A stretch of DNA of 5,965 nt. Source: Pirellulales bacterium. Its GTDB lineage: Bacteria; Planctomycetota; Planctomycetia; Pirellulales; Thermoguttaceae. Within the stretch, counting starts at the first letter, position 1. The number at the start of each line of letters is the position of its first letter. This document shows, in pieces, positions 1 through 5,965 of this stretch. The stretch spans positions 1-5,965 of the forward strand of contig JAUWWA010000130.1 in the NCBI GenBank assembly GCA_030617125.1, in the 5' to 3' direction. The notes beneath the pieces are model-generated. The model worked only from the letters and a program-made list of their open reading frames with translations. It was not told the DNA's origin and searched no databases. A program made the translations under genes and the position numbers.

Positions 1-1552
1 CGACGTGCTCGGCCAACCGCATCCGATCCACGAAGCTCAGCTTGCACTTCTGGTTGTCCACGCGGAGGACCACTTCCATGGGCACCAGCGGGCCGATGTG
101 GTGTTCCAGCCAACCGTAGTGGTCGATAATCTCGGCGTCGGACGAGAAGAGCTTCATCAACTTAACCGAGGTCTTGATCCGCGCCACCCCGAATGCGAAG
201 AAGACCATGACCAGTAGACAACTCGCCGACACTAGGGCATGGCGCCGGATCACCATTCCACCAACCGTTCGCCACAATCGCAGAATGCGCGTGTCGGCGG
301 CGGGCGTATTGCGTTGCTGGGTGTCTTGCTCGGCGCATAACAATCGCGAGGGCCAGAAATGCAGGCAAGCGGGCAGGAACAGGAAAACCCAGAACAGCGT
401 CGCCAGCACGCCAAACGCTGAGTACGTGCCGAACTTGGCGATCGGGATCACGTGGCTCATCATTAGTGATCCCAACCCCAGCGCGGTCGTTACCGCCGCG
501 ATGGTGCACGGCTTCCAACCGAGCACCAACCCGTGTTCGATCGCTCCGCTCAGCCCGTTCTGACGGATCGAATCGTGGTAGTAGTTGACGATATGGATCG
601 AGGCGGAGATGGCCAGGACAAAAACCAGCGACGGCATCGTCAGCAAGACGGCGTCGCAGGTCTCACCGCTGAAGAACACGGCCGCCATGCCGGTGCCGGT
701 GGCGAGGATCGCCGTGAAAAAGACCAACACCGTCAGCCGCAGACTCCGGAAACAGAGCCACGAGATCCCCAGCCCGACCACCAGCGACAAGCCGGCCAGA
801 CGAAACAGCGTCCGTTCGCCTTCGACGTCGATGGCTACGTTGTCGACCGGGGGGCCGCCCAGCTTGATCCCTTCCTTGGGCTTGCGCCCGAAGACCAACT
901 CCCCAAAGAACGTCGCCGCGTTGTCGACCCCGCGAGTGAAGAGATTGCCCTCGGGCGCCTTTTTCGGCGGCTCGATGTCGCACTCCCGGGCAAGCTCGCG
1001 AATCTTTTCGAGCATCGGCCGGAGATTCTTGCCCTTCGCCTCCTTGGTCAGCGTGACCACCAGGCACGTCTTGTAGCCGTCCTTGCCGATCAGCGTACCT
1101 TCCAACCGGCCGAGGACCTCTTCTTCGGTCAGTTCCGGGTAGCGGGTTTGCAACTCCTCCATCAGGCTGCGGCCGGTGTACACGCTCTTGAAGTATCGCG
1201 GCTCAGCCTGAGGATGTTGCACGCTTTTCAGCGTCGCGGGCGCCTCTGGCCCTTCTCCCTCCTGTGTTCCTTCTGGCTTTGCCGGGGGCACCAGCTTTCG
1301 GGCGAGAAGCCCCAAACGATCGTCGTCCAGCGTGCACCCTTCCCAACTAGCCAGCACGAATTGCTCGTGAGGGAAGTGCTCTTGGAACCAACGATGGACC
1401 GCCGTCTCCTGGAAGTCGTTCGGCAGCCAGTCCCGCACGTCGTTGCGGTTGCTGCGGACCGTCCGCACCGAGCCCATCCAGAGGAAAGGCATCAAGAAGA
1501 CGGCGATCAGCATGATCGCGAAGCTTCGGCGAGCAAAGAAGGGCTGGTTCAT
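1..1552 (-). CDS. MMPL/RND-superfamily transporter, N-terminal part (cut by window edge)
   Basis: Inner-membrane transporter of the RND superfamily (MMPL type), expected to use the proton gradient to export lipids or other hydrophobic molecules; the substrate cannot be read from sequence. The 517 visible residues, free of stops, follow the first RND half-repeat: TM1 about 10-29, a periplasmic domain about 31-248, TM2 250-268, TM3 272-294, TM4 302-325, TM5 346-366, TM6 374-398, a basic cytoplasmic linker, TM7 438-457, then the start of the second periplasmic domain. TM4 contains SASIHIVNYYHD, which I recognise as typical of planctomycete MMPL proteins. Residues 88-108 form a low-complexity Pro/Glu/Gly insert within the periplasmic domain. 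The ATG at 1552 is the first possible start, because an in-frame TAA lies four codons upstream (1565-1567). No good Shine-Dalgarno sequence precedes it. It lies 110 bases downstream of the BBP7 gene on the same strand, so co-transcription is possible. The C-terminal half lies outside the window. Family call is firm, function is not. Confidence 0.9.
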   Translation of the reverse strand, partial: MNQPFFARRSFAIMLIAVFLMPFLWMGSVRTVRSNRNDVRDWLPNDFQETAVHRWFQEHFPHEQFVLASWEGCTLDDDRLGLLARKLVPPAKPEGTQEGEGPEAPATLKSVQHPQAEPRYFKSVYTGRSLMEELQTRYPELTEEEVLGRLEGTLIGKDGYKTCLVVTLTKEAKGKNLRPMLEKIRELARECDIEPPKKAPEGNLFTRGVDNAATFFGELVFGRKPKEGIKLGGPPVDNVAIDVEGERTLFRLAGLSLVVGLGISWLCFRSLRLTVLVFFTAILATGTGMAAVFFSGETCDAVLLTMPSLVFVLAISASIHIVNYYHDSIRQNGLSGAIEHGLVLGWKPCTIAAVTTALGLGSLMMSHVIPIAKFGTYSAFGVLATLFWVFLFLPACLHFWPSRLLCAEQDTQQRNTPAADTRILRLWRTVGGMVIRRHALVSASCLLVMVFFAFGVARIKTSVKLMKLFSSDAEIIDHYGWLEHHIGPLVPMEVVLRVDNQKCKLSFVDRMRLAEHV

Positions 1553-1662
1553 GTACGTACCAGCTTATCCACCAATGGCTTTGGCGTCTATGCCGACATG
1601 CGCCATTTCTCGCGCAATTTTCTTGACGCAGGTGTTGCGATTACCCTATTTTCGCCAATTTC

Positions 1663-3036
1663 CTACCATGTAAGCTCGAGATCGAGCGTCAGCCCGTGCG
1701 AGTAGATGTGGCCATTCTTATTGATTCGGCCATCGGGCGGATCGATTTGGAAAGTGAGTTGCTCGGGCGCTAGGGCCAGCCCGGTTACCCACATGAAGTC
1801 ATATGCGCCGTGCAGCACCATGTTGGGGCGGATTCTGTAGCTGCCTGCAACACCGATCTCGAACAACAGCGAGACGGCGTCTTTCTGGCCCACGAGGCTG
1901 ATGTCCAACGGGGTCGTGGCCATCGGATCGTCGGTGGCGTCGGTCACGATGGTGCTAAACTGGTCGCTGAAGTTGACGAACAGCCCCGCCTTGCTTCGGA
2001 ATCCCCACTGCCACTTGCATTGCCGGCGCATGTAGTCGCCGCCGAACTGCAATCCGAACAGGTCGTTGTGCGTGCGGATGTTGTAGTCGCCCGATACACT
2101 GTTCACTGCGCCGTTATCGTCGACTTGGCCGCGGCTGCCGAAGGTGAACGCTTCGCGGATCGAGAAAGTGCGAAAGCCAAACAGGTACGACGTGTACTCA
2201 CCCGGCTGACATTCCCGGCGCCACCTGCCATTGGAGTGAAGTACCATGCGGTCTCTCCGGCCACGGGGACGCAGGCGGACGTTGAGTTCATAGTTATTAA
2301 CGCGAGACTGGTACCAGATGGAGTGCTCGTCGGCGCGGTTGAACCCTCCGACCGTCGCGAACGCCCCATTATCCGAGTCAAAAGGAGTGAACAGGTTGCC
2401 GGTGATAACGCCGTTGCCGAAGTCGAGAATGGAGCCGTTAATGGTTCGCCCCTCCGTCCAGGTATTCATACCCCAGTAGGTGAATTCCACGAAGTGGTCG
2501 CGGTTTTCCGCGTCGCGGCCGAGATAGTGCCCGACCGTGGCGAGGTACCCGGCCGCCGTGTCGAAGCCGATCGTTCGTGTAGTCATCGCCGTGGAAAACG
2601 TGCCGGCGGCGCTGTCGAACCTTCGGCTTGTCACTTCGAATCGCGGCTTGCTGCGCGTCAGAATGCGGACGCCCTGCTCTACGTACCAGTCGTCCGGGCA
2701 ACAGCTTCCACGGCCGCAGACGGCACAGCAAGGGCCAAGTGCACACGCGTCACACGTCCCGCCGTCCAGGCAAACCGCTCCTCCGCACGACTCGCACGCC
2801 CTGGTCTCCATAGCGGTTGGCTGCGGCGGAACGGCCTGCTGCGGAACCGGCTGTGGCGAGACGGGCGGCGGAGATATAGGCTGGGGTGAGAGACTCGGCG
2901 TGGGGAACGCCAGTATGTCCGGTTGGCCCGGCGCGAGGAATTGGCCCTGAGTGCCATACTGTGCGACGGCCTGAGAGCCGGCCAGCAGACTGACCCATAC
3001 CAAACCTATCAGCGTTGCCTGTTGAGGTTTCTTCAC
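1663..3036 (-). CDS. BBP7-family outer-membrane beta-barrel protein
   Basis: Probable outer-membrane beta-barrel of the planctomycete BBP7 type (formerly a DUF family), 457 residues. From the GTG start, residues 1-26 form a signal peptide: basic VKKPQQ, a hydrophobic core, then cleavage after AVAQ. Residues 45-75 are rich in Pro, Gln and Ser. Residues 81-113 hold ten cysteines, several as CxxC or CC. From about 115 (DDWYVEQGVRIL) to the end, alternating polar and aromatic strands with Gly turns fit a barrel; the segment NDLFGLQFGGDY...CKWQWGFRSKAGLFVNFSDQ (about 324-359) matches what I remember of the family. The chain ends in LDLELTW, a terminal aromatic strand of the kind recognised by the BAM machinery. 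I prefer GTG at 3036 to the in-frame ATG at 3072: GAGAGGA stands seven bases before the GTG, and the shorter form starts directly with the signal peptide. Its ligand or pore specificity is unknown. Confidence 0.88.
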   Translation of the reverse strand: MKKPQQATLIGLVWVSLLAGSQAVAQYGTQGQFLAPGQPDILAFPTPSLSPQPISPPPVSPQPVPQQAVPPQPTAMETRACESCGGAVCLDGGTCDACALGPCCAVCGRGSCCPDDWYVEQGVRILTRSKPRFEVTSRRFDSAAGTFSTAMTTRTIGFDTAAGYLATVGHYLGRDAENRDHFVEFTYWGMNTWTEGRTINGSILDFGNGVITGNLFTPFDSDNGAFATVGGFNRADEHSIWYQSRVNNYELNVRLRPRGRRDRMVLHSNGRWRRECQPGEYTSYLFGFRTFSIREAFTFGSRGQVDDNGAVNSVSGDYNIRTHNDLFGLQFGGDYMRRQCKWQWGFRSKAGLFVNFSDQFSTIVTDATDDPMATTPLDISLVGQKDAVSLLFEIGVAGSYRIRPNMVLHGAYDFMWVTGLALAPEQLTFQIDPPDGRINKNGHIYSHGLTLDLELTW

Positions 3037-3043
3037 TAAACCG

Positions 3044-3050
3044 TCCTCTC
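3044..3050 (-). promoter_or_regulatory. Shine-Dalgarno site deciding the GTG start of the BBP7 gene
   Basis: On the minus strand GAGAGGA ends seven bases before the GTG at 3036. This is a standard spacing and the clearest ribosome-binding site in the window. It argues for GTG initiation over the ATG at 3072, which would add twelve charged residues before the signal peptide. Confidence 0.65.
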
Positions 3051-3139
3051 TTCTCTCGCCGCTTGGCGGCATCGCCGGGTCGACACCGGGAGCGGGACGC
3101 AGAAGTTCACAACTGCCTAATCGGCCAAAGCTGGCCCGC

Positions 3140-3167
3140 AGAATAGAAATAACCGTTAAAATTTCAA
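3140..3167 (-). promoter_or_regulatory. Candidate sigma70-like promoter for the BBP7 gene
   Basis: Read on the minus strand, TTGAAA (3162-3167; five of six matches to TTGACA) is followed after 16 bases by TATTCT (3140-3145; four of six matches to TATAAT). The spacer is AT-rich. Transcription would begin near 3133 and give a 5' leader of about 95-100 bases before the GTG at 3036. This is a consensus match only; planctomycete promoters are poorly characterised. Confidence 0.4.
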
Positions 3168-3178
3168 GAGAATGTGTA

Positions 3179-3193
3179 GATCGCTTGATCGCT
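3179..3193. repeat. GATCGCT direct repeat upstream of the BBP7 promoter
   Basis: GATCGCT occurs twice with one T between the copies (3179-3185 and 3187-3193), an eight-base period. The pair ends 12 bases upstream of the candidate -35 box on the minus strand, where activators that bind as tandem dimers often sit. A regulatory role is inference; a pair of 7-mers can arise by chance. Confidence 0.35.
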
Positions 3194-3253
3194 AAACATG
3201 CCGAACATACCCCAGCACTACACTAATTGCATATATTTCCTACATTTCTCAGT

Positions 3254-3291
3254 TTGCCACTCCCGGGCCAAGGTGGCAATGAATTGCCACC
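3254..3291. repeat. Triple alternating inverted repeat (two exclusive hairpins)
   Basis: TTGCCAC (3254-3260), GTGGCAA (3273-3279) and TTGCCAC (3284-3290) alternate in orientation. The middle arm can pair with the left arm (7 bp around a 12-base spacer containing CCCGGG) or with the right arm. The right-hand hairpin is the better one: GGTGGCAA (3272-3279) pairs perfectly with TTGCCACC (3284-3291) around a TGAA tetraloop. The two pairings cannot coexist. No T-run follows on either strand, so this is not an ordinary intrinsic terminator. It lies about 180 bases before the transaldolase start and about 220 before the BBP7 start. Confidence 0.75.
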
Positions 3292-3304
3292 CCCTGAACA
3301 ATTC

Positions 3305-3354
3305 ACCGCCCACCGCCTACCGCCGACTATTCTACCGTCTACCGCCCATCGCCC
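3305..3354. repeat. Degenerate heptamer tandem array (ACCGCCN)
   Basis: Six seven-base units on the plus strand: ACCGCCC, ACCGCCT, ACCGCCG (3305-3325), an eight-base interruption ACTATTCT (3326-3333), then ACCGTCT, ACCGCCC, ATCGCCC (3334-3354). The repeat is non-coding in context. Its period of seven means it shifts frame with every unit, so short open frames across it are artefacts. It starts 14 bases after the hairpin cluster, which suggests the two may belong to one element. Confidence 0.7.
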
Positions 3355-3399
3355 GCTGCCATCGAAGCTGCCAGGGCTTTCCCTTCGCCGACCGGCGCG

Positions 3400-3405
3400 C
3401 ATAAT
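3400..3405 (+). promoter_or_regulatory. Weak -10-like box upstream of the transaldolase gene
   Basis: CATAAT (five of six matches to TATAAT) stands in a short AT island within GC-rich sequence. It is flanked by an imperfect dyad with CCGG at both ends (3392-3395 and 3417-3420). No convincing -35 box lies 16-18 bases upstream. If it is used, the transcript would begin near 3412 and exclude the hairpin cluster and heptamer array from the leader. Confidence 0.2.
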
Positions 3406-3474
3406 ATACGGCGTGTCCGGAAGCACGGTGTACCGGCAGACTCCCGATTGAACCCGAATATCCACGTCATACCC

Positions 3475-4542
3475 ATGGCAGCTCCCCTGGAATCGCTCCT
3501 GGCCACTGGCACGAAGCTCTGGCTCGACTCGATCGATCTCGATCTGGTTCGCGCGAATCGGGCGATCGGCGCGACCGGCGCCACGTCTAACCCGATTATC
3601 GTCGCCGACCTGCTGGCTAGCGGCCGGTTCGACGACCGGATCGAAGAACTCGTGCGTCAAGGTGTCGATGACGACGGGATCGCCTGGCAGATGGTCGACC
3701 TGTTGGTCCACGATGCCCAGGACATCTTTCTTCCGGTCTGGGAAGAAACCGGTGGCAACGACGGCTACGTCAGCTTCGAGGTGGATCCGCTGCTGGAGGA
3801 TCCGGAGGCGGATGTTGCGCACGAAGATCGGGTATCGCAGTACGTGGCCTTGGGTCGACAGTGGTCCGTCGGGCAGCAGAACCGAATGATCAAGGTACCC
3901 GCTACGCCGGCAGGACTCGACGCCTTGGAAGACCTGGTGGCCGCCGGCGTGACGGTCAACACGACGCTGGTTTTCTCCGCCCGGCAGTACCGTGCCGCCC
4001 GGGAGGCCGTCTGGCGCGGTGCGCGGCGGCGCAAGAGGCTTGACGACTTCAAGAGTGTCTATAGCATTTTCGTCTCGCGGCAGGACGTCTACACTGAGAA
4101 GGCTGTGCCGGAGTTGTCGGCCGCCGCACAGGGGATGGTCGGAATCCTGAACGCGAAGCGTATTTGGGCCGAGAACCGGCAGTTCTGGGCTGAACGACCC
4201 ACGCCGCTCGATCAGGAAATCGTGTTTGCCAGCACGGGCACGAAGAAGCCGGACGATCCGCCGTGGAAGTATGTCGAGGCATTTGCCGGCAGCGACATCC
4301 AAACCAACCCGCCAGCCACCAATGATGCCGTGGCCGCCAGCGGCCTCACCTTTACGCGGCAGGTCGACCGGCTGCCGCCCGCAGAGGTGGTTGCCGAAAT
4401 CGACCGGCTCCTGGATATGGAGAAGCTCGAGACGACGTTGATGTCGGAAGGGATCGAGAAATTCGCCAAGCCGCAGAAGGCGTTGCTGGCCTTGGTGGCC
4501 GAGAAGCGGCTGGCGGTCACGCACCACCCAATCGAAACGTAG
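3475..4542 (+). CDS. tal: Transaldolase
   Basis: Cytoplasmic enzyme of the non-oxidative pentose phosphate pathway, moving a dihydroxyacetone unit between sedoheptulose 7-phosphate/glyceraldehyde 3-phosphate and erythrose 4-phosphate/fructose 6-phosphate (EC 2.2.1.2). The 355-residue length fits the longer bacterial (tal-type) subfamily rather than the roughly 220-residue one. Expected active-site positions are present: Asp18 in KLWLDSID, Asn39 in ATSNPII, Glu102 in VSFEVDP, the Schiff-base lysine Lys140 in MIKVPAT, Thr163/164 in VNTTLVFS, and Ser201 in SIFVSRQD. The C-terminal part keeps the subfamily signature FASTGTK (251-257) and NPPAT (278-282). I chose ATG at 3475 over the in-frame TTG at 3448 because homologues as I recall them begin shortly before the [17 protein letters not shown] segment; neither start has a clear Shine-Dalgarno sequence. 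Its stop is five bases before the next gene. Nothing suggests inactivation. Confidence 0.93.
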   Translation: MAAPLESLLATGTKLWLDSIDLDLVRANRAIGATGATSNPIIVADLLASGRFDDRIEELVRQGVDDDGIAWQMVDLLVHDAQDIFLPVWEETGGNDGYVSFEVDPLLEDPEADVAHEDRVSQYVALGRQWSVGQQNRMIKVPATPAGLDALEDLVAAGVTVNTTLVFSARQYRAAREAVWRGARRRKRLDDFKSVYSIFVSRQDVYTEKAVPELSAAAQGMVGILNAKRIWAENRQFWAERPTPLDQEIVFASTGTKKPDDPPWKYVEAFAGSDIQTNPPATNDAVAASGLTFTRQVDRLPPAEVVAEIDRLLDMEKLETTLMSEGIEKFAKPQKALLALVAEKRLAVTHHPIET

Positions 4543-4547
4543 CGATC

Positions 4548-5965
4548 ATGCCCCTCGACGCCTATGACTCTTGCCCGTGCGGCTCCGGGAAGAAAATCAA
4601 GTTCTGCTGCAACGATCTGCTCGGCGAGTTGCAGAAGATCGAGCGGATGGTCGAGGGCGAACAGTATCTCGGCTGTCTGCAACACATCGAGCGGCTCCAG
4701 CGGAAGCATCCGGATCGGGCGTGCCTGATGGCGATCAAGGGGATGTTGCTCCGCGCGACCGGCCAGATGGAAGCCGCGGCGGCCAATGCGGCCGCGTTTG
4801 TCGAGAAGCATCCCGAAAACGCCACCGCCCTGGCCGAGTCGGCAATCATAACCGCCGCTGCCGCTGCCGATCCTCGTGATGCGATGGCGATGCTACAGCG
4901 TGCGCTGGCCGTCGCGGATGGGAACATCGACAGCCGTTTGTACGAGGCCATCGGCATTGTGGCCGCTGCTCTGGCGCATGCCGGCGAGTGGCTGGCCGGC
5001 CGCGCGCTCATGCAACTGCTTGTGTTGACCGATCCGGGCGATTCGCGCGCGATGGCGCTGCTTTCCGGCATGAACCGTTCGCGGGAAGTACCGTTGTTGC
5101 TGAAGGATGGCCTGCCGCTGGCGCCCTGCCCAGATGATGCGCCATGGAAGGATCGTTTTGAAGAGGCATTGGCCCCGGCCGGAAAGGGCAACTGGCAGGC
5201 GGCTGCCGAACGGTTCGCGACGCTGGCCGAAGAGCAGCCCGACGCGCCCGCGATTTGGCGCAACCTGGCGACGCTTCGCGGCTGGCTGGCCGATACGTCC
5301 GGCTGCGTCGACGCGCTGCGAAAATACGCGGCGCTGACGGTCCCGCTGGAAGATGCCGTCGAGGCGTCAGCGACGGCGATGATCTTGTCGGACGATCCGC
5401 TGGGCGACCTCCAAGACACCTTCAGCCTGCAATGGGAAGTAGGCGACATGGAGGAATTTCAGGCGGGTTTGACACTGGACGCTCGGGCGATGCCCCTTCG
5501 CGTCGGGCCGGCTGTTTCCGAAGACGACGACCAGCCGCGGCCTAAGGGAATCTACGTGCTGTTCGATCGCCCGATGCCCGAGGTGGCCGAGGACATCACA
5601 CTTCGCGACGCGCCCCGTTTTCTCGGTCGCATGATGCTCTTCGGCCGCCAAACGGATCGGGAGGCCCGGCTGGAGCTTGTCGATCTGTCGGCCGACGATC
5701 TGGCGTCGACGAAGGCCCTGCTTCGGGAGATAGCCGGCAGGACCCTGGACGCCGAGCCCGAGGAAGTGGTCGAGGGGAAGGCATCGGCCAGCCATGAACT
5801 GCTTCAAAGCAGGATGGCTCCGCCTGTCGACGCCTCGCAAGAACACCGCGACGCGCTGGCGGCCGAGTACCGGCGCGACGCGCTCTTGAAACGGTGGCCG
5901 GAGTTGAAGCTGGGGCTGTTCGACGGCAAATCGCCACGCGAAGCCGCCAGGCAGGAAGACCGCCG
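4548..5965 (+). CDS. SEC-C motif and TPR-like repeat protein, C-terminus cut by window edge
   Basis: Cytoplasmic protein of unknown role; 472 residues are visible with no stop. Residues 9-21, CPCGSGKKIKFCC, form a complete SEC-C zinc-binding motif (CxC, eight residues, CC), best known from the SecA C-terminus, where it binds zinc and SecB; in other proteins it is taken to be an interaction tag. Residues about 25-275 are alanine-rich helical hairpins resembling degenerate TPRs, for example 71-104 (TGQMEAAAANAAAFVEKHPENA and on), 145-175 and 213-247. Residues about 283-400 look like a separate domain containing GIYVLFDRPMP (334-344) and FLGRMMLFGRQTDREARLELV (358-378). Near the end, LFDGKSPREAAR (457-468) resembles a motif I associate with other SEC-C proteins; this is memory, unchecked. 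There is no signal peptide or membrane segment. The ATG is five bases after the transaldolase stop with no clear Shine-Dalgarno sequence, so translation is probably coupled. A scaffold or chaperone-like role is inference. Confidence 0.85.
   Translation, partial: MPLDAYDSCPCGSGKKIKFCCNDLLGELQKIERMVEGEQYLGCLQHIERLQRKHPDRACLMAIKGMLLRATGQMEAAAANAAAFVEKHPENATALAESAIITAAAAADPRDAMAMLQRALAVADGNIDSRLYEAIGIVAAALAHAGEWLAGRALMQLLVLTDPGDSRAMALLSGMNRSREVPLLLKDGLPLAPCPDDAPWKDRFEEALAPAGKGNWQAAAERFATLAEEQPDAPAIWRNLATLRGWLADTSGCVDALRKYAALTVPLEDAVEASATAMILSDDPLGDLQDTFSLQWEVGDMEEFQAGLTLDARAMPLRVGPAVSEDDDQPRPKGIYVLFDRPMPEVAEDITLRDAPRFLGRMMLFGRQTDREARLELVDLSADDLASTKALLREIAGRTLDAEPEEVVEGKASASHELLQSRMAPPVDASQEHRDALAAEYRRDALLKRWPELKLGLFDGKSPREAARQEDR

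Larger units (their letters stand above)
3037..3474. other. Divergent intergenic region between the BBP7 and transaldolase genes
   Basis: This 438-base stretch has no convincing gene; open frames across it are short and run through simple repeats. It is visibly richer in A and T in its middle (about 3140-3250) than the flanking genes, as expected for a two-way promoter region. From left to right it holds the BBP7 ribosome-binding site, a short GC hairpin (3058-3070), a minus-strand promoter candidate (3140-3167), a GATCGCT direct repeat (3179-3193), an AT-rich segment, the triple TTGCCAC/GTGGCAA inverted-repeat cluster (3254-3291), a heptamer array (3305-3354), and a weak plus-strand -10-like box (3400-3405). 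Confidence 0.8.

Noticed and set aside
1553..1662. Promoter or terminator between the BBP7 and MMPL genes
   Set aside because: Only a weak 5-bp inverted repeat (TGCGC/GCGCA at about 1600-1618) and poor promoter-like matches are present; there is no T-run. I cannot tell whether the two genes share a transcript.
533..1705. A 390-codon open frame on the plus strand opposite the MMPL gene
   Set aside because: It is antisense to a long frame with clear membrane segments and family motifs; its translation is low in hydrophobic order and rich in Arg, Gln, Asp and His, as expected for a GC-rich shadow frame.
1810..2889. A 359-codon plus-strand open frame opposite the BBP7 gene
   Set aside because: The minus strand carries a signal peptide, a barrel pattern and a family signature. 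The plus-strand translation has no recognisable domain and biased composition.
3232..3237. TATATT as a plus-strand -10 box
   Set aside because: A good match in an AT-rich patch, but nothing like a -35 box lies 16-18 bases upstream, and such matches are expected by chance in AT-rich DNA.
3272..3291. The perfect 8-bp hairpin as an intrinsic terminator
   Set aside because: It is followed by CCTGAACAATTC on the plus strand and by TTGGCCCGGGAG on the minus strand, with no T-run on either side, and no gene ends next to it.
3198..3451. Small plus-strand open frames in the intergenic region
   Set aside because: They run through the inverted repeats and heptamer array, have no ribosome-binding site, and their peptides reflect the repeat (Pro-Pro-Thr-Ala-Tyr-Arg).
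3223..4527. A 434-codon minus-strand open frame opposite the transaldolase
   Set aside because: It mirrors a gene with all expected transaldolase active-site residues and runs out into the heptamer and hairpin repeats, so it is a GC-driven antisense frame.
4562..5449. A 295-codon minus-strand open frame opposite the SEC-C gene
   Set aside because: The Ser/Ala/Arg-rich translation is typical of the complement of a GC-rich gene, and the plus strand has a complete SEC-C motif and an uninterrupted frame.

Overview
The window looks like chromosomal DNA from a high-GC planctomycete, most likely of the Pirellulales type. The strongest clue is a complete BBP7-type outer-membrane beta-barrel protein, a family I know essentially from Planctomycetes. 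An MMPL/RND transporter with a planctomycete-like membrane core, weak or absent Shine-Dalgarno sequences on most genes, and a GTG start point the same way. The assignment comes from protein recognition only; no database was searched.

Layout: two gene pairs diverge from a 438-base intergenic region. Leftward (minus strand) are the BBP7-type porin-like protein (3036 to 1663) and, after a 110-base gap, an MMPL/RND-superfamily transporter (1552 to beyond the left edge; its N-terminal 517 residues are visible). Rightward (plus strand) are a transaldolase (3475 to 4542) and, five bases after its stop, a protein with an N-terminal SEC-C zinc-binding motif and TPR-like helical repeats (4548 to beyond the right edge; 472 residues visible). 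There are no tRNA or rRNA genes, CRISPR arrays, transposase genes or phage genes.

The left pair concerns the cell envelope: an outer-membrane barrel with a proline-rich and cysteine-rich periplasmic or surface segment, and an inner-membrane pump. The right pair is cytoplasmic: a pentose-phosphate-pathway enzyme closely coupled to a probable adaptor or chaperone-like protein of unknown role. Nothing in the sequence shows that the two pairs cooperate.

The most unusual DNA is intergenic. At 3254-3291 three alternating copies of TTGCCAC/GTGGCAA can form two mutually exclusive hairpins. Fourteen bases further on, at 3305-3354, lies a degenerate heptamer array (ACCGCCN, six units with one interruption). 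Together they could be a leader-type regulatory structure for the transaldolase operon or a small dispersed repeat element. On the minus strand there is a reasonable sigma70-like promoter for the BBP7 gene (TTGAAA, 16 bases, TATTCT) with a paired GATCGCT direct repeat just upstream.
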